From Firmicutes bacterium UBA5420 (GTDB taxonomy: Bacteria > Bacillota > Limnochordia > Darwinibacteriales > Darwinibacteriaceae): a stretch of DNA of 23,000 bases. Below the pieces are notes generated by a model. That model saw nothing but the letters and a program-made list of their open reading frames with translations. It was not told the origin of the DNA and did no database searches. Each line of letters begins with the position of its first letter. The stretch's first letter is position 1. The translations under genes and the position numbers were made by a program. Location of the stretch: the NCBI GenBank assembly GCA_002409455.1, contig DHNI01000078.1, positions 1 to 23,000 on the forward strand. The letters run 5' to 3'. Positions 1-7,148 of this stretch are shown here, in pieces.

Positions 1-62
1 CACTTTGTTCAGCTCTTCGTCACCATTAGGCCCAGCCTTGTGACGAAGAGCTGAACAAAGTG
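1..62. repeat. Perfect 23-bp inverted repeat with 16-nt loop at window edge
   Basis: Bases 1-23 are the exact reverse complement of bases 40-62, with a 16-base loop (24-39). The left arm begins at the first base of the window, so the repeat may extend further to the left. No T-run follows the right arm, so it does not look like an ordinary intrinsic terminator. The right arm lies in the same open frame as the downstream helical-repeat gene (residues DEELNKV, frame open from base 30). It could be a fold-back join made during amplification or assembly, one end of a mobile element, or a genuine cruciform or RNA hairpin. The sequence alone cannot decide. Confidence 0.85.
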
Positions 63-170
63 TTGGGCCGTGCAGGCGCTAAGATGCTCCGGGGAGCTCG
101 TCTACGCTCGATTTGGTTGAGAATTAGCCACCCTCGCATTCAGGTTGTATTGCAGGGTTTGCAGACCTTG

Positions 171-926
171 ATGAATAATTTCAGGGTGACGGCTTACTAC
201 AACTACCCTTTAGAAAATATTGCCATTGAACGGCAAAAGCGCAAGAAAGTGAAGGGGAATGTAGTTTCGGATCTTAATGTTTTTCGCAATTTCCGGCAGG
301 GTGGTTCGGGCCACACTGATTTCAATACCGTACTTGATAAAGATGAGTATGATCACTTCTTTGAGAGCTTCTTTACCAGTTTTGAACATATTGATGTGGA
401 ACCTGACGAGCAGGTGGTTAATCTCATCTTGATGATCCTGGCGGTACGCTTGGTAAATGCAGATTTTAACCAAGCCTTCCTAATGCGACTTCTTGTGTAT
501 TGTAATCGCTGGGCTCTAAGCGAAGTAAGCGATGTGGTTCTGCAACTCCTTGCTGAACTAGACTTAGAAGATCCGGTGTATTACGAATGCTGGAGCGTGC
601 TGAAATCCTTTAATGGAAAAGCACTTCCTGCTATGCGCCGTTTTGCCAGGGCAAACCGAGATTCGCCTTTGCTGCCCTATCTCGCGCTCTTTTTATCGCA
701 TGGGCCCCCCACAAAGCGTCGGTGGAGTCTACTTACCGAGATGTTCGATCATTATCCTGAAGAGAATGAAGAAAAAGCCCAAATGGCCATCTCTATCGGT
801 CATTATGGCGGAGAAGAGGCCGTAACATTTCTTGAAAAAGCATTAGAATCAACAACCCATGCTAACGGCCCTTATGGAGAACGGTTGAAAAAGGCGCTGG
901 AAAGTGCGAAACACAAGACGAACTAG
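171..926 (+). CDS. Unrecognised HEAT-like helical repeat protein
   Basis: I do not recognise a named family. From the ATG at 171 the product is 251 residues, mostly predicted helix, with a basic N-terminal stretch (ERQKRKKVKG), an acidic and aromatic middle, and a C-terminal part (GGEEAVTFLEKALES and surroundings) that resembles a HEAT/TPR-like helical repeat. No signal peptide, membrane segment or catalytic motif is visible. The start is uncertain. The frame is open from base 30, with a GTG at 60 and an ATG at 84, but no start has a strong ribosome binding site. ATG 171 is preferred because the preceding residues look less like the rest of the protein. The gene converges on queG and the two stop codons overlap. 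A role as a protein-binding scaffold is only a guess from the fold. Confidence 0.6.
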   Translation: MNNFRVTAYYNYPLENIAIERQKRKKVKGNVVSDLNVFRNFRQGGSGHTDFNTVLDKDEYDHFFESFFTSFEHIDVEPDEQVVNLILMILAVRLVNADFNQAFLMRLLVYCNRWALSEVSDVVLQLLAELDLEDPVYYECWSVLKSFNGKALPAMRRFARANRDSPLLPYLALFLSHGPPTKRRWSLLTEMFDHYPEENEEKAQMAISIGHYGGEEAVTFLEKALESTTHANGPYGERLKKALESAKHKTN

Positions 927-1948
927 CGCGAACGAATCTTCTTTACAGCCCAGGAAGCAGCTTCTTGCACAGTGGTGCTTGGATGCTCTCGGGCCGTTTT
1001 TTCTAGCATCGGCAAAGCCTCGGGCTCCCTTTGGTTACCAAGGACGATGCAGGCATTTCGTTGCAGCACATTTTTGCCGCGCCAAGCCATGCTAGTTGGG
1101 CCAAATTGCTCCAAAAACTCCCTTTTCGTCAAGTTCAAAAGAGGTTCTAGATCTACATGGGGGCCCATCACAGGTTGAAATTCTTCATGCCGGCTACGGT
1201 GTGCTTTTTGATTAATCGGACAAACCTGCTGGCAGAGATCGCAACCCCACAATCTGTTGGCGATTTTATCTCTAAACTCCAAGGGAATGGATCCAGACAT
1301 CTGCGTGAGGTACGAGATGCAGCGTTGGGGTCTTATTTTTCCCGGAGCGAAGAGGGCTTCGGTGGGGCAGGCTTTAACACACAAATCGCAACCTATCGGA
1401 CAGGACCAGTTGTCCTGCTCCTTACTTTGCGTTGGAGGAAGGTTCACATCAACTAAAATTTCCCCTAAGAAAACCCATGACCCAAAGGGAGGCACAAAGA
1501 CCGCGCAGTTACTGCCAGGATAACCAAGGCCAGCTTGCACAGCTAAGGCGCGGTCGATGAGAAAACTGGTATCCACTGCTTTCGTACACTCTGTCGCACC
1601 GGCGTGTTTCTTTAGATAGTCAATGATTTTATCCATGCGTTTATCCAAGACTCGGTGATAATCAAGGCCCCAGGCAGAGCGGGAGATCGTGCCATGGAGG
1701 GCAGGGGCCGGGCCAGGATTCTCTGCAGCATAGGATACAGCTAAGGAAATGATGCTTTGAGCACTTTTCTGCAGGTTTTTCGGATTAATGCGTTTAGAAA
1801 TATCCGGATCGACAAAGTCCGGGTAGCGATTCTCCTTTTGGGCTTCCCTAAGTATGGGAAGCATGAAGGTAGTGGGGCGAACTGGCATGATGGCAAAGGC
1901 GTCGAAACCAGCCTCATATATGGCGGTCTGCAACTTTTGGTAGTTCAA
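923..1948 (-). CDS. queG: Epoxyqueuosine reductase QueG
   Basis: QueG reduces epoxyqueuosine in tRNA to queuosine, using cobalamin and two [4Fe-4S] clusters. The 341-residue product has the family layout: a cobalamin-dependent reductase domain with the likely catalytic Asp126 (VDTS), the block GSWVFLGEIL at about 156-165, a ferredoxin-like part with Cys183, Cys187, Cys190 and Cys194-Pro, then Cys210 and the second set Cys236, Cys239 and Cys243-Pro, and C-terminal HEAT-like helices. The start is TTG, placed by a strong GGAGGAG site 4 bases upstream (1953-1959 on the minus strand). Two details are unusual: the first cluster begins Cx3C rather than the usual Cx2C, and GLGYPGSN replaces the common GLGWIGKN. 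The gene lies downstream of an Fe-S scaffold gene on the same strand, separated by a hairpin terminator. The family call is secure. Confidence 0.93.
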   Translation of the reverse strand: MNYQKLQTAIYEAGFDAFAIMPVRPTTFMLPILREAQKENRYPDFVDPDISKRINPKNLQKSAQSIISLAVSYAAENPGPAPALHGTISRSAWGLDYHRVLDKRMDKIIDYLKKHAGATECTKAVDTSFLIDRALAVQAGLGYPGSNCAVFVPPFGSWVFLGEILVDVNLPPTQSKEQDNWSCPIGCDLCVKACPTEALFAPGKIRPQRCISYLTQMSGSIPLEFRDKIANRLWGCDLCQQVCPINQKAHRSRHEEFQPVMGPHVDLEPLLNLTKREFLEQFGPTSMAWRGKNVLQRNACIVLGNQREPEALPMLEKTAREHPSTTVQEAASWAVKKIRSR

Positions 1949-1977
1949 AGGGCTCCTCCGTTCCTAAGCTTATGTAA

Positions 1978-2001
1978 AAGAGGAGCACTCAGGCTCCTCT
2001 T
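1978..2001 (-). terminator. Intrinsic terminator after the NifU-like gene
   Basis: A 9-bp perfect stem (1978-1986 with 1993-2001) closes a 6-base loop. Read on the minus strand it begins five bases after the NifU-like stop codon and is followed by TTACAT, giving a short T-rich tail. It would end or attenuate the NifU-like transcript just before queG. On the plus strand the tail is TGTTTGTT, so some bidirectional activity is possible. Confidence 0.65.
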
Positions 2002-2006
2002 GTTTG

Positions 2007-2231
2007 TTATAGGGCTGCTTCTACAGAAACGACTTCTGGGATTTCATGTTTGAGGATTCGTTCAATGCCACCCTTTAAAGTCAATTGCGACATAGGACAT
2101 CCCACGCAGGCACCGGTTAGTTTCACTGTAACAATGTTGTCCTCGCTCACATCAACTAGTTCTACATCTCCACCGTCGGCCTGAAGGGATGGACGAATTT
2201 TATCTAAAACCGCTTGCACTCTATCTTTCAT
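2007..2231 (-). CDS. NifU C-terminal-domain Fe-S scaffold protein
   Basis: This 74-residue protein is a stand-alone NifU C-terminal (Nfu) domain, which binds or transfers an iron-sulfur cluster in the cytoplasm. It shows the hallmark LQADGGDVEL segment near residues 16-25 and the cluster-binding Cys42-x-x-Cys45 pair in GACVGCPMSQLTLKGGIE. The size is normal for single-domain members. The ATG has a near-perfect AAGGAGGTG site 5 bases upstream (2237-2245) and a sigma-A-like promoter lies just beyond. The next gene on the strand is queG, an enzyme with two Fe-S clusters, which fits a supply role, but a hairpin terminator separates them. No assembly partners such as SufBCD are in the window. Confidence 0.93.
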   Translation of the reverse strand: MKDRVQAVLDKIRPSLQADGGDVELVDVSEDNIVTVKLTGACVGCPMSQLTLKGGIERILKHEIPEVVSVEAAL

Positions 2232-2263
2232 TTCGACACCTCCTTGGAATTTTCTTAATTATT

Positions 2264-2292
2264 AGTATACACCTTATGTTTAACGATGTCCA
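2264..2292 (-). promoter_or_regulatory. Sigma-A-type promoter for the NifU-like gene
   Basis: On the minus strand TGGACA (2287-2292; 5 of 6 to TTGACA) is followed after 17 bases by TATACT (2264-2269; 5 of 6 to TATAAT). It sits about 20-30 bases before the AAGGAGGTG ribosome binding site of the NifU-like gene, leaving a short A/T-rich leader. Spacing and sequence are close to the housekeeping consensus. No transcription data are available. Confidence 0.7.
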
Positions 2293-2346
2293 CGCATTTA
2301 TACCTTTGAACGATTTCAGCTCGCCAGCCCTTCCCAGTCATTTCGG

Positions 2347-3864
2347 CTACGTGCCGCAGAATGTACGGTAGGGCGGGGCATTTGGCTCGGGGGGGGTGGC
2401 AAATTCCTCTTGCTCAACACTGTGGGCAAAAGGATTTTCAAGGATCTGTAAGAGTTTTCTAAGAGGGCCATAGTCCCCGGCTTGTACTGCAGGTCGCAGC
2501 GCTTCTTCTACCCGATGATTGCGGGGAATCACAGCTGGATTGCTCGTCTTCATGAGTTCTTGCCCTTGCTCCACGCCTCCAGGATCTTGGTTGCGGCGTT
2601 CTTCCCAGCGCACCTTCCACTTTACAAAGTCTGCGGAACGGCACAGCTCACTTTGATCGAACCTTTGAAAGGTGAGATCCAAAAAGGTATTGGTATAATC
2701 TGCTTTGTGTTCACTCATGAGCCGTAAAAGATCCCTGACTAGAATCTTGTCTTGGTCTTTGGCGCTAGTTATTCCGAGTTTGCGACGCATACCATGTAGA
2801 AAGTGTTCATCATACTGGGCGGAGAAATCTTTCAGAGCACTTTCTGCCATGTCTCGAGCCTTTTCTTGATCGGTGTCGAGCAAAGGCAGTAGCGTTTCGG
2901 CAAAGCGGGCTAGATTCCAGGCTGCGATCTTGGGTTGATTGGCGTAGGCGTAACGCCCATGGTAATCGATGGAACTAAAGACTGTGGTGGGATCAAAGAC
3001 ATCCATAAAGGCGCAGGGACCATAGTCAATGGTTTCGCCACTAATGGTCATATTATCGGTATTCATCACTCCGTGAATAAAACCAACCAGCATCCATTGG
3101 GAGATCAAAGAGGCTTGGGAACCGATCACTGCCTTGAAAAAGGCCAAATACTTGTTGGTTTCCCGGTTCGCTTCTGGATAATGGCGTTCTATGGTATAAT
3201 CTGCCAATAACTTGAGTTCTTTATCGTTCCCTCGACCTGCCGCGTATTGGAAAGTGCCAACCCGTAGGTGACTTTTGGCAACTCGGGCCAAAACGGCCCC
3301 CGGTAAGGCAGTTTCGCGATAGATTTTCTCCCCTGTACTTACAACGGAGAGACTCCTTGTTGTAGGAATTCGCAGCCCATTCATGGCCTCGCTAATGATA
3401 TACTCTCTAAGCATGGGGCCTAAAGTGGCCTTTCCATCGCCTCCCCGGGAGTAGGGGGTACGGCCCGATCCCTTCAATTGTAGGTCATAACGCTGGCCAG
3501 AGGGCGTAATTTGCTCTCCAAGCAGTATGGCTCGCCCATCGCCTAGCATGGTGAAATGGCCGAATTGATGTCCGGCATAGGCTTGAGCTAGAGCTAGCCC
3601 CCCTGGAGGATTTTCACTACCAGCCAAAATTGCTATCCCTGCTGCAGTTTTCAACGCTTCGGCAGAAAGACCTAATGATTCAGCTAGTTGCTCATTGATC
3701 ACAACAGCCTGGGGGGCTGGAACAGGTTCTGGATTCACAAACGAGAAGAGAGACGCAGGTAGGCGAGCGTAAGAATTGTCAAAGTTAAAGCCGAATGTTG
3801 ATTGCGATCCAATCACCTTGGAGTTTCCCTTCGGGAAACGTCCAAAATCATTTTGCGTGACCAT
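2347..3864 (-). CDS. selO: Protein adenylyltransferase SelO (YdiU)
   Basis: SelO has a kinase-like fold that binds ATP inverted and transfers AMP to Ser, Thr or Tyr of target proteins; known members act in redox stress. The 505-residue product carries the family blocks LKGSGRTPYSRGGDG, the likely catalytic Asp270 and metal-binding Asn271 in MNTDNM, and Asp280 in DYGP. The 10-residue spacing between the two Asp residues agrees with characterised SelO proteins as I recall them. A Cys lies third from the C-terminus (CGT; codon TGC at 2356-2358), where eukaryotic SelO has selenocysteine. The start is ATG 3864, with AGGAGG about 9 bases upstream. The frame is open to an earlier ATG at 3978, but that one has no ribosome binding site. 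The gene diverges from the helicase operon, and no clear promoter was found for it. Confidence 0.93.
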   Translation of the reverse strand: MVTQNDFGRFPKGNSKVIGSQSTFGFNFDNSYARLPASLFSFVNPEPVPAPQAVVINEQLAESLGLSAEALKTAAGIAILAGSENPPGGLALAQAYAGHQFGHFTMLGDGRAILLGEQITPSGQRYDLQLKGSGRTPYSRGGDGKATLGPMLREYIISEAMNGLRIPTTRSLSVVSTGEKIYRETALPGAVLARVAKSHLRVGTFQYAAGRGNDKELKLLADYTIERHYPEANRETNKYLAFFKAVIGSQASLISQWMLVGFIHGVMNTDNMTISGETIDYGPCAFMDVFDPTTVFSSIDYHGRYAYANQPKIAAWNLARFAETLLPLLDTDQEKARDMAESALKDFSAQYDEHFLHGMRRKLGITSAKDQDKILVRDLLRLMSEHKADYTNTFLDLTFQRFDQSELCRSADFVKWKVRWEERRNQDPGGVEQGQELMKTSNPAVIPRNHRVEEALRPAVQAGDYGPLRKLLQILENPFAHSVEQEEFATPPEPNAPPYRTFCGT

Positions 3865-4046
3865 GTTGACGTACCTCCTGGCTTTAGTATTCCGAGCATG
3901 GTAGGTACTATTCGAGTGCATAGTAGTAGACACCTTTTTAGGATGCCCCGTCTTTTTCTCTGCCCATGGGGAAAACATAAAGAAAGGGGATATGGCCCCG
4001 CAGGCGAATCTAATACATATCAGTACCGAACAGAAGGAGGCTACCT

Positions 4047-6290
4047 TTGACTACGCAAGCAACGACTCGAGTGTATCGTGGTTTTACCCTTGATCCCTTT
4101 CAAGAGCAAGCGGTGGATTTCATTGATGAAAACAAGTCCGTTCTCGTGGCTGCTCCCACCGGGGTAGGGAAAACCTTAATTGCTGACTATATTATTGAGA
4201 AGATCTTTAGCGAAGGGGGACGAGTGGTCTATACCGCTCCCATTAAAGCACTGAGTAATCAAAAATATCGTGAGTTCAAGGCGTTAGTAGGAGCCGAAGC
4301 CATGGGCATCTTGACGGGCGATGTGGTCATTAACCCTGATGCTCCCATTTTGATTATGACTACAGAGATCTTCCGGAACATGCTGCAAGAAGATCCGGAG
4401 CGTGTAAGTGATGTGCGCTATGTCATTTTTGACGAAGTGCACTATATTGATGATCCTGAACGTGGGAGCGTGTGGGAAGAAAGCCTGATTTTCATGCCTT
4501 CTTCCATGCGCTTTTTGGGTTTAAGCGCAACGATTCCGAACGTAGATGAACTGGCCAGTTGGATTGAGGAGGTACAGGATTCAACGGTAGAAGTGGTGAC
4601 CCATTCTGAGCGTGTTGTTCCTTTAAAACACTCCCTCTATGAGCGTTCTATGGGCTTTACCACTATGCGTTCTGTGCAAAAGAAACATCGTAAGCTTGTG
4701 GCCGATAGCTTCGACGGACGTCCTGATGTCCAAGCTACCACTCATCTGGACTTGGTGAACGCTATTACGGATGCCTACTTGCCCTGTCTCTTTTTTACGT
4801 TCAGTCGTCGCAAGTGTGAGACCAATGCCTTGGCTCTCGGTGAAGTACACGATTTCCTAGACAAAGCACAAAAGGCCGAGGTTCAAGCAATTATCGAGAG
4901 CGTCTTAGAGCGCTATCCCAACATAGAGAGCGGGCGCTGGCCCCACTTAAGGAGACTCCTTTTAAAGGGTATTGCCTATCATCATGCTGGTATGCTCCCT
5001 GTTCTAAAGGACATTGTGGAAGAGCTGTTTACCCATCGCTTCATCTCGGTGCTTTATTGCACAGAGACATTTGCCGTAGGACTCAACTTCCCCTGTAAGA
5101 CGGTCTGTTTTGATTCTAGCACCAAGTGGGATGGGGTTAGTTTTAGACCCATTTCCAACCGCGAGTACTTTCAGATGGCGGGTAGAGCTGGGCGGCGGGG
5201 CATTGATGAAGAGGGTTTTGTCTTTACTGTTGTGGACTTAAATTACTTCGATGTTAGTCAGTTTCCCAGCATGAAAGAGGACGAAGTGGAGCCTTTGAAA
5301 AGCCAGTTTGCCCTCACATACAATTCTATTTTGAATCTGGTGAAGAACTACAACGAGCAAGATATCCATCGTATCCTAGGGCAAAACTTCGCTACCTACC
5401 AGGCCTCAGCGGAGCGCCAGGGGGTGTTAGTGCAGCTCGATATGTTAGGCGAAGAACTGGCCCCCTACGAAGAGAATCTCAGAGGCCCTGGTGGGCTCGC
5501 ACGGCTTATCCGCAAGCGAGGGGAACTCGAACGGCGTCTACCCACAACCTATAACAAGCGCACCAAGAAATCCCTCAAGCGGGAGATCCGCTCCCTTGTT
5601 CAACGCTGCGATAGTGCCTTTTATCGGCATCACCAAGGGCGGGAGCGTTCGTCTTTACGGCGAGAGCACCGCTTGTTTAGACGGAAAATAGCAACCTATG
5701 AGCGTTTAATGCTTCGTGAAGAAACCCTTGATCCCCATAAGAGATATATCCAGGAGTTTTCGGACAAGAGGGGAGTTTTGGAGGCACTAGGATACCTAGA
5801 GGGCGATCAGCTGTCAACGGCAGGGCTGTTGGCAAGCCAGATTCATGGTAACGAATTACTCATTACCGAGATGTTTATGGAAGGACTTTTCCACTCGTAC
5901 TCACCAGCCGTGCTTAATGCAGCGCTTGTTTCGGTGGGTTATGAACCTAGGAAAAATGAGTACCGCATCAAACATAAACTGGATTTAGCGCCTGTTTATC
6001 GCCTCTGGCATGCGTTAACCAAAATGGAGCAGCGCATGATTGGATTTCCCACTGTGCAATTCAATGATCATGTCGCGGCATTGGCTTATCGCTGGAGTAA
6101 TGGAGAAAGCTTTACAGACCTTTTGGATGCTTCGTCCATTGATGAAGGCGATCTCGTCTTTGCCTTTCGAAGGGGTATCGATCTGCTTAGGCAGGTGCGC
6201 AATGCTACTATGGAGGATCCGAATCTTCAAGGCAAATTACGAGAGTGCATTGAGCTGATGGATCGTGATGAGGTTTCCATTTGGCTCTAA
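4047..6290 (+). CDS. Ski2/HelY-like DExH-box helicase
   Basis: An ATP-dependent superfamily 2 helicase of 747 residues, most like the Ski2/Mtr4/HelY group that remodels or unwinds RNA. Motifs in order: Walker A APTGVGKT (Lys42), TAPIKALSNQ, the DEVH box at 129-132, SAT at 160-162, FTFSRRKCE, the motif V region CTETFAVGLNFP, and motif VI QMAGRAGRRG at 376-385. The C-terminal half (about 420-747) is helical, with a very basic segment near 480-550, and would form the winged-helix/ratchet and DSHCT-like part. The start is TTG, supported by AAGGAGG at 4034-4040 six bases upstream. It is the first gene of the long plus-strand run and is followed after 18 bases by a HAD phosphatase. Substrate and partner are unknown; an RNA role is inferred from the family. 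Confidence 0.88.
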   Translation: MTTQATTRVYRGFTLDPFQEQAVDFIDENKSVLVAAPTGVGKTLIADYIIEKIFSEGGRVVYTAPIKALSNQKYREFKALVGAEAMGILTGDVVINPDAPILIMTTEIFRNMLQEDPERVSDVRYVIFDEVHYIDDPERGSVWEESLIFMPSSMRFLGLSATIPNVDELASWIEEVQDSTVEVVTHSERVVPLKHSLYERSMGFTTMRSVQKKHRKLVADSFDGRPDVQATTHLDLVNAITDAYLPCLFFTFSRRKCETNALALGEVHDFLDKAQKAEVQAIIESVLERYPNIESGRWPHLRRLLLKGIAYHHAGMLPVLKDIVEELFTHRFISVLYCTETFAVGLNFPCKTVCFDSSTKWDGVSFRPISNREYFQMAGRAGRRGIDEEGFVFTVVDLNYFDVSQFPSMKEDEVEPLKSQFALTYNSILNLVKNYNEQDIHRILGQNFATYQASAERQGVLVQLDMLGEELAPYEENLRGPGGLARLIRKRGELERRLPTTYNKRTKKSLKREIRSLVQRCDSAFYRHHQGRERSSLRREHRLFRRKIATYERLMLREETLDPHKRYIQEFSDKRGVLEALGYLEGDQLSTAGLLASQIHGNELLITEMFMEGLFHSYSPAVLNAALVSVGYEPRKNEYRIKHKLDLAPVYRLWHALTKMEQRMIGFPTVQFNDHVAALAYRWSNGESFTDLLDASSIDEGDLVFAFRRGIDLLRQVRNATMEDPNLQGKLRECIELMDRDEVSIWL

Positions 6291-6308
6291 GATGGTGAGG
6301 TGTATGCT

Positions 6309-7148
6309 ATGAATTTTCAATACAGACTTCTGGCTTTAGATATTGACGGAACGCTGCTGAACAGTAAGTCGGAGCTAACACCCCGAACGAAGGAAGCCAT
6401 CTTAGCAGTAAAGGATCGAGGAGTCAAAGTCCTTTTGGCAACGGGGCGCAGGTTAGCTAACACCTTGCCCCTGGTGCGTACCCTTGGTTTGACTGCATGT
6501 GTCGTTGTTCATAATGGAGCTGTAATCTACCATCCACAGGCTAGAGAGGTTATACGCCAGAGGGGCATTGATTTGCCTTTAGCCCAGGAAATAGTGGACA
6601 AACTTGGTGCGCTCGGGATGAACTATGTTGTCTATACCGGTGAAAGTGAGGGGGAGCGGGTGGTTGCGCCTGTCGGTAGCTGGGACGAGCCTGAAGACCT
6701 CTTAATCTATTATTTGGGCGAGAGCGCCGAGTTTGTAGAGAAGATCAAGTTAGACGTTCCCCCTGTGCGCATTTCTTTGATTGATAGGGTGAAGAAGATC
6801 GATTCGTTCCTTGAGGATTTAGCCTTTTATGGGGAGAAGATCAATGCTATGGTTTTTGGAACGGAGCGCAATATCTGGAGGGGTATTGAGATCATTCCTG
6901 CCGATTGCAGCAAAGGCGTAGGGGTTGCCGATGTGGCCCGGCGCTTAGGTCTTGAGGCCAAGCATGTTATGGCTGTAGGCGATAATGTTAACGACATAGA
7001 GATGATTACCTGGGCTGGTTTGGGAATTGCCATGGAAAATGGCTCAAGACTGCTCAAGGCGCAGGCAAAAATGATTGCTCCCGGTAACGATGAAGACGGG
7101 CTTGCCCAGATCATAGAAGAGCTTTTTCTTGAGGGGGCGAAATTGTGA
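6309..7148 (+). CDS. Cof-type HAD-superfamily phosphatase
   Basis: A cytoplasmic class IIB HAD hydrolase that dephosphorylates small metabolites, often sugar phosphates or flavin nucleotides. The 279-residue product has motif I DIDGT with nucleophile Asp11 and acid/base Asp13, motif II LLATGR, motif III Lys202 (CSKG) and motif IV GDNVND with Asp225 and Asp229. The cap domain lies between about 85 and 195. ATG 6309 is chosen because GGTGAGG (6294-6300) ends 8 bases upstream; an in-frame GTG at 6300 lies inside that site. The gene ends inside the start of the AddB-like gene (4-base overlap), so the two are probably translationally coupled. The substrate cannot be told from sequence. Confidence 0.9.
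   Translation: MNFQYRLLALDIDGTLLNSKSELTPRTKEAILAVKDRGVKVLLATGRRLANTLPLVRTLGLTACVVVHNGAVIYHPQAREVIRQRGIDLPLAQEIVDKLGALGMNYVVYTGESEGERVVAPVGSWDEPEDLLIYYLGESAEFVEKIKLDVPPVRISLIDRVKKIDSFLEDLAFYGEKINAMVFGTERNIWRGIEIIPADCSKGVGVADVARRLGLEAKHVMAVGDNVNDIEMITWAGLGIAMENGSRLLKAQAKMIAPGNDEDGLAQIIEELFLEGAKL

Noticed and set aside
3866..3894. TTGACG as a -35 element for the helicase operon
   Set aside because: The best -10 at proper spacing matches only about half of the consensus, and the site is over 150 bases from the gene. No confident promoter was found in 3865-4046 on either strand.
3865..3978. N-terminal 38-residue extension of SelO from ATG 3978
   Set aside because: The frame is open, but there is no ribosome binding site, the residues do not resemble SelO, and ATG 3864 has a good AGGAGG site.
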